Part shown: in pieces, positions 46,888 to 56,078 of the stretch
How positions within the stretch are numbered: position 1 is the first letter of the stretch
Layout: each line of letters begins with the position of its first letter
Assembly (NCBI GenBank): GCA_963821715.1
Contig: CAWGET010000001.1
Location: forward strand, 1 to 64,000
Reading direction: 5' to 3'
DNA length: 64,000 nucleotides
DNA from: CAWGET01 sp963821715
Lineage (GTDB): Bacteria > Bacteroidota > Ignavibacteria > Ignavibacteriales > Melioribacteraceae
The notes under the pieces: generated by a model
Database searches by the model: none
Told to the model about the DNA's origin: nothing
The model's input: only the letters and a program-made list of their open reading frames with translations
Translations under genes and position numbers: made by a program

Positions 46888-48124
46888 TTATCCCTCTTTA
46901 ACGTTTTTCAATCTGATGAATTTTCTTTTGCCTACTTTAAGAACCTTTTCTTTATCGAATTTTACAGAATCCTTGCAGATCGGTTATTTTCTCTCCGTCA
47001 ATGGAAACGCCCCCTTGCAGAACTAAACGCCTTGCTTCTCCTTTGGAAGCAGCAAACTTTACGTTAACAATTAATTCTAAAATATTCAATTCTTTTATTT
47101 CATTCGGTGGAAAATATTCAGGTATCTCGTCCGGGACTTCTTTTTTAATAAATACTTTATCGAATTCTTTTTCCGCTTCTTCCGCGGCTTCCTCAGAATG
47201 ATACATGGCGATTATTTTTTTCGCCAGATTCCGTTTAAGATTTCTCGGATTTACATCGGGATTATCAAGTGCGGCTTTAATACTGTTTAATTCTTCAATA
47301 GTAATATTGGTTGCAAGTTCATAATATGTATAGATCAAATTATCCGGTATAGAAAGAATCTTTCCATACATTTCTTTTGGCTTATCATCAATCCCTACAT
47401 AATTATCGTAGGATTTACTCATCTTTTCGGTACCATCGGTTCCAACCAAAAGCGGCATAGTTAAAATAGCCTGAGGATCAATCCCGAATTCCCTCTGAAT
47501 ATCTCTTCCTACCAAAAGATTAAATTTCTGATCAGTTCCGCCGAGTTCCACGTCGCTTTCGATCGCAACGGAATCCATCGCCTGCGCCAGCGGATAAAGA
47601 ATTTCGTGCATGCTTATCGGAGTTCCGCCTTTGTATCTTTTTGTAAAATCATCACGCTCCAGCATTCTCGCAACGGTGTATTTTGAAGATAATTTTATCA
47701 CATCTTCAAATGTCATTTTACCAAGCCATTCCGAATTATATGCTATTTTTGTTTTCTCAACGTCCAAAATTTTTCCCGCCTGCTCAAGATAGGACTTTGC
47801 GTTCTCCCGGCTTTCTTCAAATGTGAGCGGAGGCCGTGTGGAATTTTTTCCTGAGGGATCGCCGATCATCGCCGTAAAATCTCCGATGATTAAAATTGCC
47901 TGATGACCTAATTTCTGAAACTGAGCTAATTTTCTTAGAACAACGGAATGCCCCAAATGTAAATCGGGACGCGTAGGATCGCACCCCAGTTTTATATTCA
48001 GCGGTTTATTTTCATTTATCGATTTTTTTAATTTCGCAATTAATTCTTCTTCAGGAATAATTTCTGTAGCGCCTCTTTTTATTTCGTTCAGCTGTTCTTC
48101 AAGAGGTCTCATTTTTTCGGGCAA
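46888..48124 (-). CDS. tyrS: Tyrosyl-tRNA synthetase (single frame break near the C-terminus)
   Basis: TyrRS charges tRNA-Tyr. The catalytic domain (residues 1-320) has the class [12 protein letters not shown] (HIGH) and [11 protein letters not shown] (KMSKS) signatures and the C-terminal S4 RNA-binding domain. The long frame stops at 46,952 in the middle of S4. Removing one G of the GG at about 46,979 gives [23 protein letters not shown] with a stop at 46,888, as expected. An essential gene broken at one base points to a sequence error. The gene is 13 bp downstream of smpB. Confidence 0.92.
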
Positions 48125-48137
48125 TTCTACTCCTCAG

Positions 48138-48599
48138 TTATAATTTTATTTGTCTGTCAAGTTCTCTTTCCGCGTCGCGTTTTTTAATATCTTCGCGCTT
48201 GTCGTATAACTTTTTCCCTTTCGCAAGTCCAAGTTCAACCTTTACTTTGCCGTTCTTGAAATAAAACTTCAGCGGAACAAGAGTGTGACCTTTTTCTTCA
48301 ACTTTGCTTCTAAGTTTTCTTATTTCTTTTTTATTAAGAAGCAGTTTTCGTTCACGCATTGGCTCGTGATTATTAATGTTTCCGTGATCATAAATTCCAA
48401 TATGAACATTCAGAAGCCAGATTTCTCCTTCGCGGCTTATCGATGCGTAGGAATCGCTCATATTTAATTTATTCTGCCTAAGCGCTTTTACTTCCGTACC
48501 GGTCAAAACAATTCCGGCTTCAACCGATTGAACGATCTCGAAATCGTGCCTGGCTTTACGGTTTACTGCAATATTTTTTATGTGATCTTTTTCGGGCAT
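48138..48599 (-). CDS. smpB: SsrA-binding protein
   Basis: SmpB delivers tmRNA to stalled ribosomes. The 153 residues match the family throughout: NRKARHDFEIVQSVEAGIVLTGTEVKALR, the barrel LLLNKKEIRKLRSKVEEKG and the basic tail KGKKLYDKREDIKKRDAERELDR. It starts an operon with tyrS on the minus strand. Confidence 0.96.
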   Translation of the reverse strand: MPEKDHIKNIAVNRKARHDFEIVQSVEAGIVLTGTEVKALRQNKLNMSDSYASISREGEIWLLNVHIGIYDHGNINNHEPMRERKLLLNKKEIRKLRSKVEEKGHTLVPLKFYFKNGKVKVELGLAKGKKLYDKREDIKKRDAERELDRQIKL

Positions 48600-48668
48600 A
48601 TCAATTTTTAATTAACTCACAAACTAAAAGAAAAGAAACGGAAAATACAAGCGGTTTTGTGTAAACTG

Positions 48669-49145
48669 CTATTCAGTTACCGGCTCGTAATCGGTATCGG
48701 TTGCTTCATAAATAACCCAGCCGTTATCCTCTTTCCGCAGTTTATCTATTTTATATCTTTTTAATCCCCAAACATCGCGCAGCTTTTCCGGTGTTTCGTA
48801 GTAAACTTCCGCTTCGTCTGCTTTAAGCTTTATGAAAAAAATTTCACTTTCGGGTTGTGCAAGTATTATCTCGCTCGCATTCAAACTTCCGTCTTCCCAA
48901 AGATAAGCTGTAATGTCAGTTGCCAGATCTATGCTGAAGCCCTTTCGGAAATGTTCGAACACCGCCTCCTGCGAATCGAAATTTTCTTCATTTTCAAAAA
49001 TATCTTTTTCAAGATTATTGGCGTATCTTACAAAACTTCTAAGCTCAGTTTTCAAATCAGCTTTTTCTTCTTCCGATAATCCACTGCAGCCGGCAAATGA
49101 AATCATCAATAAAGCCAGGAAAGAAAGTAAAAGATTTGTTTTCAT
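48669..49145 (-). CDS. Putative lipoprotein
   Basis: The 158-residue protein has a hydrophobic N-terminus ending in the lipobox ISFAGC (Cys20). The mature part begins with charged helices (GLSEEEKADLKTELRSFVRYANNLEKD) and continues with beta-strands ending in DTDYEPVTE. No family is recognised. It would be lipid-anchored in the inner or outer membrane. It follows the alpha/beta hydrolase gene by 2 bp. Confidence 0.6.
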   Translation of the reverse strand: MKTNLLLSFLALLMISFAGCSGLSEEEKADLKTELRSFVRYANNLEKDIFENEENFDSQEAVFEHFRKGFSIDLATDITAYLWEDGSLNASEIILAQPESEIFFIKLKADEAEVYYETPEKLRDVWGLKRYKIDKLRKEDNGWVIYEATDTDYEPVTE

Positions 49146-49147
49146 AA

Positions 49148-50167
49148 TTAATCCTGTTTATTAAAAAAATTATGGACTTTATTAATAACTTTCGGCATCT
49201 CGCATCCGGGTGCTAGATGTCCGCAATCATTATAAAGTATTAACTTTTCTGCATCCATCAAATCGGCAAATTCAAGGGAAGGTTCCGGATTAACCATGTG
49301 ATCCTGAATTGATGCTATGATAAGCACATCGGCTTTTACTGCAGCCGCTGCTTTTTCCATCGAGCCGCCAAAACTTTCGCTTACATCTTGATGAAGCATT
49401 GCGTCTATTAAATATTTTCTGTCGTAGGAATTAAAATTTTCAAAGCCGTTTTTAAATGATTGAATAAATTGATCGTATTCATCCGGCTCGGTTTCCCTTG
49501 TCCGGTATTCCGGCGTCTGGATTGCGATGAAAGTCATTTTAGTTATGATGTTGTAGATCTCTTCTTCAGTCGCTTTTCCATTTTGAAGATATTCAATCAT
49601 CTCCTTTCTGGTTTCCCAATATAGTCTATCATATGACGTAAACTTCGGAGTTCCAGTATAAGAAACGGCTTTATCCATAAAATCGGGATAATTCACAATC
49701 CACTGGAAAACCTGCATTCCACCCATCGATCCGCCGATTATTCCGTAAAGGTGATCGATGCCCAAAGATTTCAGCGCCATTTCCTGAGAACGAACTACAT
49801 CTTTTAATGTGAAGAAAGGGAAATTATCATTTTCTTGGGTTGCGCTGTTGGATGGCGAAGTGGAGACTCCGTTGCCGATGGCATCAATTGCAACAACAAA
49901 ATATTTAGAGCTATCGACTAATTTGTCTTCGCCGATAAGATTTGCGAGATTCTCCGATTTTCCTCCAAACCAGGTTGGAAAGAGAATGACGTTCGAGCTG
50001 TCGTTATTTAATTTGCCGAAGGTTCTGTACCCAATTTCCAAACCCTCAATTACTTCTCCGCTATCTAATTTGAAATCTCCAAGCAAAGCAAATTTCTGTT
50101 TTTCTTTGGACGATTGGGCGAATAGAATTGATGATAAAATATAAATAAATAGAATGAATTTTTTCAT
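49148..50167 (-). CDS. Secreted alpha/beta hydrolase of the MetX type
   Basis: The 339-residue protein has a signal peptide (about 1-20) and a hydrolase fold with the homoserine acetyltransferase-like segments VILFPTWFGGKSENL and FFTLKDVVRSQ. The nucleophile is in GIIGGSMGGMQVFQW, the aspartate in IASIQDHMVNP and the histidine in DCGHLAPGCE. Cytosolic MetX makes O-acetylhomoserine. The export signal here suggests a hydrolase or acyltransferase acting outside the cytoplasm. It is co-oriented with the lipoprotein gene. Confidence 0.8.
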   Translation of the reverse strand: MKKFILFIYILSSILFAQSSKEKQKFALLGDFKLDSGEVIEGLEIGYRTFGKLNNDSSNVILFPTWFGGKSENLANLIGEDKLVDSSKYFVVAIDAIGNGVSTSPSNSATQENDNFPFFTLKDVVRSQEMALKSLGIDHLYGIIGGSMGGMQVFQWIVNYPDFMDKAVSYTGTPKFTSYDRLYWETRKEMIEYLQNGKATEEEIYNIITKMTFIAIQTPEYRTRETEPDEYDQFIQSFKNGFENFNSYDRKYLIDAMLHQDVSESFGGSMEKAAAAVKADVLIIASIQDHMVNPEPSLEFADLMDAEKLILYNDCGHLAPGCEMPKVINKVHNFFNKQD

Positions 50168-50182
50168 TAAGTAGCCGGCAAT

Positions 50183-50857
50183 TTAATCTATTTTACAGTT
50201 TGAATCGCAGCAGGAAATACCGCGCGATTTAGCAAATGCTTCTTTCCCTTCGCGGAAAGAGAATACGGCAATTAAAATTGCACCTATCGAATCGATTCCA
50301 CCGATACCGGTTAATTCATAACCGACGCTCGAGATCAAAAGGATAATAGACAAATACATACAGGCTTTTGTGCAGCCGGCATCCGAAAGTATGGCCTGTG
50401 AATTTAATTTTTTCCCGACAATCACTTTCGCGTCGATCAGCATTTTCATTGTAACTATCGATACGATAGAAATAATTATTCCCCAAAAAGTTGTTTCCGG
50501 TTCAGCTCCGTAAATTATATTTAATGTGGCTGTTAATAATAGTCCGGCTGTTAAAACGTAGAAAGCTGTTCCGGTAATTTTTAACGCAGTTTTTTCAAAT
50601 TCATCGGGGTTTTCATTCTCATTTTTTCTTATCCTAAAAACCATATGAAGAATACCGATACCTGAAATGACCTCTACGAATGAATCCACACCGAATCCGA
50701 ACAGAGCAAGTGTTTCGTCGCTTATACCGAGGCCGACGGAGATTATCCCCTCTAACAAATTGTAGATAATTGTTATCCAGGCTAAACCGAGTGCCCATTT
50801 ATATAATTTATTTCTTTCATCTTCAAGTATAGATGAAGCGATTACTTTTTCAAACAT
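50183..50857 (-). CDS. Cation efflux (CDF-like) protein with cysteine tail
   Basis: The 224-residue protein has six predicted helices. Helix 2 carries FGVDSFVEVISG, like the metal-site (D/H-x3-D) region of cation diffusion facilitators, and a later helix carries QAILSDAGCTKACM. The usual cytoplasmic C-terminal ferredoxin-like domain is absent. Instead it ends with the cysteine-rich tail GISCCDSNCKID, which could bind a soft metal. Export of Zn, Co or Fe is the family role; specificity is not determined. Confidence 0.8.
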   Translation of the reverse strand: MFEKVIASSILEDERNKLYKWALGLAWITIIYNLLEGIISVGLGISDETLALFGFGVDSFVEVISGIGILHMVFRIRKNENENPDEFEKTALKITGTAFYVLTAGLLLTATLNIIYGAEPETTFWGIIISIVSIVTMKMLIDAKVIVGKKLNSQAILSDAGCTKACMYLSIILLISSVGYELTGIGGIDSIGAILIAVFSFREGKEAFAKSRGISCCDSNCKID

Positions 50858-51060
50858 CTTTTAATTTAACAATTTTTCTATTTAAATAAACAATAGTGGA
50901 CGGATTATTAATCCTATTTAGTTCCGCCGACTTTCGATAAATATTGAAGGAAAGTAGATAATCAATTGGCTAATCATTCAATCGATAATTTATTCCGGCT
51001 TTTAGTTTGAAGAAAAATAAATTATATTTAGCGCGAAAATCACAATTGAGAAAAAGAAGA

Positions 51061-51837
51061 ATGAAAAAATTATTTTTAATAATACTTATTACATTTTCGG
51101 TAACTGCTGCTCAGAACGGAGAACTGCGAGTAGAACATTTCTTAATTAACGAACAACTTACCGAGAATGATATGTACGATGCTAATCTTGGCAGGTTCGA
51201 TGTTTACGAACTCGATCTTAATTCCGGTGATACAGTTAATTTAAGTTTGAATACCGAATCGTTTATTCCGATGCTAATCTTAATGGCGCCATCGCAGGAA
51301 TATCTTTTAGAAATGCCGCAAAACGGATCTTCCGAAGTCAATCTTTCCGCGACCATTGACGAGGCGGGGAAATGGTATCTTTATGTAGTTGGCGATTCTA
51401 CAGATACAGGCTCCTACCGTGTAAATACCTATTTCTCTTCCTCAAACGCTTTGGAAATAAATGCCGATGATGATTTCTGTACAAAATTAAATTTTTATAT
51501 TGAGCATTCTTTTGCCGGATTTTATTTTCTGAAAGATAAATCAATTTACAATTTTGCCGAAGCCGAAGGGAAAATAGTTCAGACTTCTGATGACGAAATG
51601 AGATTTACGTTTTATTCCGGGAATGATTACGGCAAAGCGATGGAATCATTCGATAAAATTTCCGATGAAATTCGAGAATGTCTCGGCGAAGAAATCGCGA
51701 CGCTCAATCCAATGCCGAATTTGCTGAATTGGGAAAAAATAAAAGGAAAGTACAGCGGTGAAGTTTCTCTAATTCTAAACGAAGATGAAACGGCGGAAGA
51801 ATATAAGGTAGTTATGGAAATTAAAAGCAGGGAATAA
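51061..51837 (+). CDS. Secreted protein, unknown
   Basis: This protein of about 258 residues has a signal peptide (MKKLFLIILITFSVTAAQN). An N-terminal beta-sandwich-like region (GRFDVYELDLNSGDTVNLSLN to KWYLYVVGDSTDTGSYRV) resembles pre-peptidase C-terminal domains. A C-terminal region of unknown type follows. A longer frame with a TTG at 51,007 exists, but the ATG at 51,061 puts the signal peptide at the N-terminus and is preferred. It converges on the MFS gene, with a shared hairpin between. Confidence 0.65.
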   Translation: MKKLFLIILITFSVTAAQNGELRVEHFLINEQLTENDMYDANLGRFDVYELDLNSGDTVNLSLNTESFIPMLILMAPSQEYLLEMPQNGSSEVNLSATIDEAGKWYLYVVGDSTDTGSYRVNTYFSSSNALEINADDDFCTKLNFYIEHSFAGFYFLKDKSIYNFAEAEGKIVQTSDDEMRFTFYSGNDYGKAMESFDKISDEIRECLGEEIATLNPMPNLLNWEKIKGKYSGEVSLILNEDETAEEYKVVMEIKSRE

Positions 51838-51843
51838 AAAGCC

Positions 51844-51867
51844 CCCTCTCCTTCAAAAAGGAGAGGG
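51844..51867. terminator. Bidirectional terminator hairpin
   Basis: CCCTCTCCTT-caaa-AAGGAGAGGG is a perfect 10-bp inverted repeat in the 40-bp gap between two convergent genes (stops at 51,837 and 51,878). It is a likely terminator for both, although T-runs are short. Confidence 0.65.
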
Positions 51868-51877
51868 TAGGAAGTAA

Positions 51878-53623
51878 TCACCTGTTCACTTCATCCACAT
51901 CATTCACCAAGAAAGTTAGAAGCGCCGCGAAAATCATGGTTCCGCCTCCGAGCATTAAGGCGTAAATTGCGTGTCCGTCAAAAAGAGTTTTTGTAATAAA
52001 GCCTAGAATAGTTGCGGCTAATATTTGAGGAAGCACTATAAAGAAATTAAAAATCCCCATATAAGTTCCCATTTTATTGGGCGGAAGGGCTCCTGCTAAA
52101 ATTGCGTAAGGCATGGCAAGAATACTTGCCCAAGCTAATCCGACGCCGAGCATCGAAACTAAAATTATCGTCGGATTCCCGATAAAATAGATCGAGATCA
52201 ATCCCAAACCACCGGCTGTTAATGAAATTGCGTGCGTAATTTTTCGGTTAGTATATTTTGCGAGAACAGGAAGAAGAAAAGCCACAAGCGCGGCAAAGCC
52301 ATTGTAAACTGCGAATGAAACTCCTACCCAATCCGCGCCTGTGTTGTATTCATGCTGAATTGAATTCAAACGTTCCATCGTTGATTCGCTGAGTCCGGAA
52401 TTATTATTTTCATCAAGAAAGAATTTTACGATTCTCATACTCGCCGTAATTTCAGTCTCGCCAAAATCAAACCGACCGAGATAAGTATCCAATTCTTCCT
52501 TTACGCCTTCTACCTGACCGCTATTTTCACTTGTAACGGTAATGGTTTGAGTTGCGGCTGAAAGATCGTTCACCTCCTGTTGAGATAAATTCATATCATA
52601 CACGTGGCTGGTTACAGCAGCAGTTGTGTAAATCCACATCGCAAATAAAGCGAACCAGGAAAAAAACTGAACCCAAGCGAGCTGCTTCATAGTTTTCGGC
52701 ATTAAATAAAGGTCGTTAAGAACCGTTACAATTCCGTTCTCGGAACTTTTTTTATCTTCAATTAAATAAGCTATCAACTGTAGCAAACCAAACGCGGCTA
52801 CGCCAACAGTGAGAATATAAAGCTCGCGCTCAAGAGCGAATAAATAAACCAATGCGGATAAAATTATTCCAACTACAAAAATAATTGGTCCCTGCACTAA
52901 TTTTTTCTTTTTTAAAAATGAGATGGTTTCTTCGCTTCTTTCAAATCTTCTTAACGATTCGTTGTTTTCATTTTCTTCTTTAGAAAAAGCTTCCAGTTCT
53001 TCGGGCGGATATTCTTTCGTACGTAAAACTGTCCAGCCTACCGCAACAATAAATGCCGCGGCGCCGATGTAAAATGAATACCTTACGGATGGCGGGATCG
53101 ATCCCTCGGGTGCGGTATTTGGAATTCCTAACCAATTTGTCATAATGTAAGGAAGCGCTGAAGCGATAACGGCGCCGATTCCGATGAAGAAACTTTGCAT
53201 CGCGAATCCCTTTGTGCGCTGCTCGGAAGGGAGCATATCGCCAACGAAAGCGCGGAACGGTTCCATTGAAATATTTATTGAAGCGTCCATTATCCAGAGC
53301 ATTCCTGCGGCGATCCAGAGAGTCGGAGAATTCGGCATAATTATTAGAGCGAGTGAAGCGAGAACTGCACCGCTTAAAAAATATGGTCTTCTTCGTCCTA
53401 GTTTGTTCCAGGTTTTATCGCTCATATGCCCGATTATCGGCTGGACTATCAGGCCGGTAACCGGAGCGGCGATCCATAAGATCGGGATCGATTCTACGCT
53501 TGCACCCAGAGTTTCAAATATTCTGCTTACATTTGCGTTTTGGAGCGCGAACCCAAATTGAATTCCCAAAAATCCAAAACTCATATTCCAAATTTGCCAA
53601 AAGGAGAGAGCCGGTTTCTTCAT
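51878..53623 (-). CDS. MFS sugar transporter (SLC45/GPH-like)
   Basis: The 581-residue transporter has 12 predicted transmembrane helices. The N-terminal region is NANVSRIFETLGA, the loop motif is GHMSDKTWNKLGRRRPYF, the cytoplasmic middle loop contains EYPPEELEAFSKEENE, and the C-terminal half begins PKTMKQLAWVQFFSWFALFAMW. It resembles sucrose/maltose proton symporters. A roughly 90-residue polar insertion between helices 7 and 8 (about 345-435) is unusual. The substrate is probably a sugar; this is inferred. Confidence 0.85.
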   Translation of the reverse strand: MKKPALSFWQIWNMSFGFLGIQFGFALQNANVSRIFETLGASVESIPILWIAAPVTGLIVQPIIGHMSDKTWNKLGRRRPYFLSGAVLASLALIIMPNSPTLWIAAGMLWIMDASINISMEPFRAFVGDMLPSEQRTKGFAMQSFFIGIGAVIASALPYIMTNWLGIPNTAPEGSIPPSVRYSFYIGAAAFIVAVGWTVLRTKEYPPEELEAFSKEENENNESLRRFERSEETISFLKKKKLVQGPIIFVVGIILSALVYLFALERELYILTVGVAAFGLLQLIAYLIEDKKSSENGIVTVLNDLYLMPKTMKQLAWVQFFSWFALFAMWIYTTAAVTSHVYDMNLSQQEVNDLSAATQTITVTSENSGQVEGVKEELDTYLGRFDFGETEITASMRIVKFFLDENNNSGLSESTMERLNSIQHEYNTGADWVGVSFAVYNGFAALVAFLLPVLAKYTNRKITHAISLTAGGLGLISIYFIGNPTIILVSMLGVGLAWASILAMPYAILAGALPPNKMGTYMGIFNFFIVLPQILAATILGFITKTLFDGHAIYALMLGGGTMIFAALLTFLVNDVDEVNR

Positions 53624-53773
53624 AAAAAAATCCTAAGTGATTTCAAATTAAAAATTAAAATAAATAAAAAGATTGAGAAAAATTAGATGAAATTGTTGCT
53701 AAGGAGAAAGAAGTAATGAAGAAAATTAGTAGGAAATTTAATATCTTAAAATTCAAATATTATTTGAAGAAAA

Positions 53774-54820
53774 ATGCTTCTGAATAAAAATAACATATCC
53801 GATAGAAAAAAAGATCATATCGAATTATGCCTAACCGATGAAATTTCGTTCCGGGAAAAAACTACAGGTTTTGAACATTATGATTTTATTCACGACGCAT
53901 TGACCGAAGTAATTCTTGACGAAATTGATCTATCAGTAAAATTTTTGAATAATGAAATATCTTACCCGTTTTTAATTTCGTGTATGACAGGCGGTACGAT
54001 TGAAGCGGAAAGTATAAATGCAAAGCTGGCGGAAGCCGCGAATGAATTGAATATTCCTATCGGAGTCGGAAGCCAACGCCAAATGGTTGAGGACAATTCT
54101 AAAATAGAGACTTACAAAATCATAAAACAAAATGCTCCGGATGTTCCGCGGCTTGGTAATATCGGGGCGGCGCAAATTGCACATTTAAAAGACGTTTCGG
54201 ATATTCAATTTTTAGTCGATGCAATTGAAGCCTCCGCGATGGTTATTCACTTAAATCCACTGCAGGAACTTATGCAGCCCGAAGGAGAAATTAATTTTGT
54301 TGGTCTTCTGAAAAATATAAATAAATGCTCTGAAAAATTAAGTATTCCGGTTATAGTTAAAGAAGTGGGAGCCGGGATAAGTAAAACAGCAGCCGCAAAA
54401 TTATTGGATGCGGGAGCGTATGCGATTGACGTTGCAGGAGCCGGAGGGACAAGCTGGGCGGGTGTAGAATTACAAAGGGGAAACGCAACTAATGAAAACC
54501 CTTTTTGGGATTGGGGATTGCCGACTGCTTTCTGCATAAAAGAAATAGGTAAATTAAAAAATGATCACAATTTTGTTTTAATCGGTTCGGGTGGAATAAC
54601 AGACGGATTTGAAGCTGCAAAAGCTATAGCTCTTGGAGCGGATATAACTGCTGCCGCAAGACCGGTTCTTCAAACAGTAGTTGCAAACGGAACAAAAGGA
54701 GTTGTAGAACAAATAGAACTCTGGATGGAAACGGTGAGAAAAATTTTGTTTCTTACAGGATCGGGAAATCTGGCTGAACTTCGCCAAAATAAAATTATTA
54801 AAAAAGAGGAATTATATTGA
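53774..54820 (+). CDS. fni: Type 2 isopentenyl-diphosphate delta-isomerase
   Basis: This FMN- and NADPH-dependent enzyme interconverts IPP and DMAPP. The 348-residue barrel shows SCMTGGTIEAESIN, GVGSQRQM, HLNPLQELMQPEG, KEVGAGISK, the catalytic-site DVAGAGGTSWAGVE and GSGGITDGFEAAKAIALGAD. It starts an operon that continues with the prenyl synthase (4-nt overlap) and the HPr/EI genes. Confidence 0.96.
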   Translation: MLLNKNNISDRKKDHIELCLTDEISFREKTTGFEHYDFIHDALTEVILDEIDLSVKFLNNEISYPFLISCMTGGTIEAESINAKLAEAANELNIPIGVGSQRQMVEDNSKIETYKIIKQNAPDVPRLGNIGAAQIAHLKDVSDIQFLVDAIEASAMVIHLNPLQELMQPEGEINFVGLLKNINKCSEKLSIPVIVKEVGAGISKTAAAKLLDAGAYAIDVAGAGGTSWAGVELQRGNATNENPFWDWGLPTAFCIKEIGKLKNDHNFVLIGSGGITDGFEAAKAIALGADITAAARPVLQTVVANGTKGVVEQIELWMETVRKILFLTGSGNLAELRQNKIIKKEELY

Positions 54821-55812
54821 GCGCCGCACAAACCGCAAATAAGTATCGAAAAGTATATCAAAAAGAATTGGAAAAACTTGAAAAGAAATTATCTGTTCTT
54901 CTAAAAAATAAAGAACCAAAATCGCTGTATGAACCATGTTCTTATGTTATACAGAGTGGTGGAAAAAGGTTGCGTCCGTTTTTGGTTTTAATCTCCGCTA
55001 AAGCAGTCGGCGGAAAATTTGCGCAGGCATACAATGCGGCAATTGCCGTTGAACTTGTTCATAATTTTACGCTTGTTCATGATGATATAATGGATAACGC
55101 GGATCTTAGGCGCGGTCGGCCGACTCTTCATGTAAAGTATGATATGAGCACGGCTATTCTTGCCGGCGATAATTTAATTGTGCTGGCTTATCAATTTCTT
55201 CTTAAAGATTCCAAAATAAATTCCAACAAAGTTACTTCAACTTTTACCCAGGGAATTATCGACGTTTGTGAAGGGCAGAGTCTGGATAAAGATTATGAAA
55301 TGAAAGAAGTAGTTTCGATAGAAGAATATATGGTTATGATCGAGAAGAAGACAGCGGCTTTGGCGGCAATGTGTTGTTCCATCGGTGCGCAAATCGGCGG
55401 CGGAAGCCCTCGGGGAATTAAAGCGTTAACGGACTACGGAATGAATTTAGGAATCGCATTTCAAATTCAGGATGACTTGTTGGATATAATCGGCAAGGAA
55501 GAATTTGGTAAACAAGTTGGCGGAGACCTTTTGGAAGGGAAGAAAACTTATCCTTTCTTAACCGCCCTTGCAAAAGCAGAAGGAAAAAACAAAGAGGACT
55601 TGCTAAAGGTTATTAAAAATAAAGGTGTGAAGAAAAATCAAATAAAAAAATATCAGCGAATTTATAATGAACTTGGAGTGATTGACGATTCCCGCCGGGC
55701 AATTGAAAAATATACAAATTACGCTTTGAAAAATTTGCATTATATTGAAAAAATTGAATCGAAAGAAATGCTGGAATGGCTGGCAAATTCATTAATCAAG
55801 CGAAACAAATAA
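54817..55812 (+). CDS. Polyprenyl diphosphate synthase
   Basis: The 331-residue trans-prenyltransferase has the two aspartate motifs: FTLVHDDIMDNADLRRGRPT and IQDDLLDIIG. The residues before the first motif (ELVHNF) set chain length. The large-to-small pattern suggests a C15-C20 or longer product but does not fix it. It overlaps fni and is followed by ptsH with a 1-nt overlap. Confidence 0.92.
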   Translation: MSAAQTANKYRKVYQKELEKLEKKLSVLLKNKEPKSLYEPCSYVIQSGGKRLRPFLVLISAKAVGGKFAQAYNAAIAVELVHNFTLVHDDIMDNADLRRGRPTLHVKYDMSTAILAGDNLIVLAYQFLLKDSKINSNKVTSTFTQGIIDVCEGQSLDKDYEMKEVVSIEEYMVMIEKKTAALAAMCCSIGAQIGGGSPRGIKALTDYGMNLGIAFQIQDDLLDIIGKEEFGKQVGGDLLEGKKTYPFLTALAKAEGKNKEDLLKVIKNKGVKKNQIKKYQRIYNELGVIDDSRRAIEKYTNYALKNLHYIEKIESKEMLEWLANSLIKRNK

Positions 55813-56078
55813 TGATTGAAAAAAAAGTTAAAATAATAAATAATGCCGGACTTCACACAAGACCCGCGGCTACGATTGTAAAACTTGCCGCAAGATATAA
55901 GTCAGATTTTTATATAAATAAAGACGGTATTAATGTAAACGGCAAAAGCATAATTGGAGTAATGACGCTCGCGGCTGAAAAGGGTTCTGAAATTACTTTA
56001 CAGTTTGAGGGCGAAGATGAAGAAAAAGCAGCAGAAGAAATAGTCGATTTTTTTAACCGAGGATTTGACGAGTTATAA
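55812..56078 (+). CDS. ptsH: HPr phosphocarrier protein
   Basis: An 88-residue HPr with the phosphorylated histidine H15 in NAGLHTRPAA and the regulatory serine S46 in GKSIIGVM, so it has both phosphorylation sites. The ATG at 55,812 overlaps the previous stop by one base; the longer upstream frame is not credible. It donates phosphate from enzyme I to EII components or regulators. No EII gene is present nearby. Confidence 0.95.
   Translation: MIEKKVKIINNAGLHTRPAATIVKLAARYKSDFYINKDGINVNGKSIIGVMTLAAEKGSEITLQFEGEDEEKAAEEIVDFFNRGFDEL

Noticed and set aside
53184..53561. 125-residue plus-strand ORF
   Set aside because: Lies entirely opposite the MFS transporter coding frame, which has clear membrane segments and family motifs.
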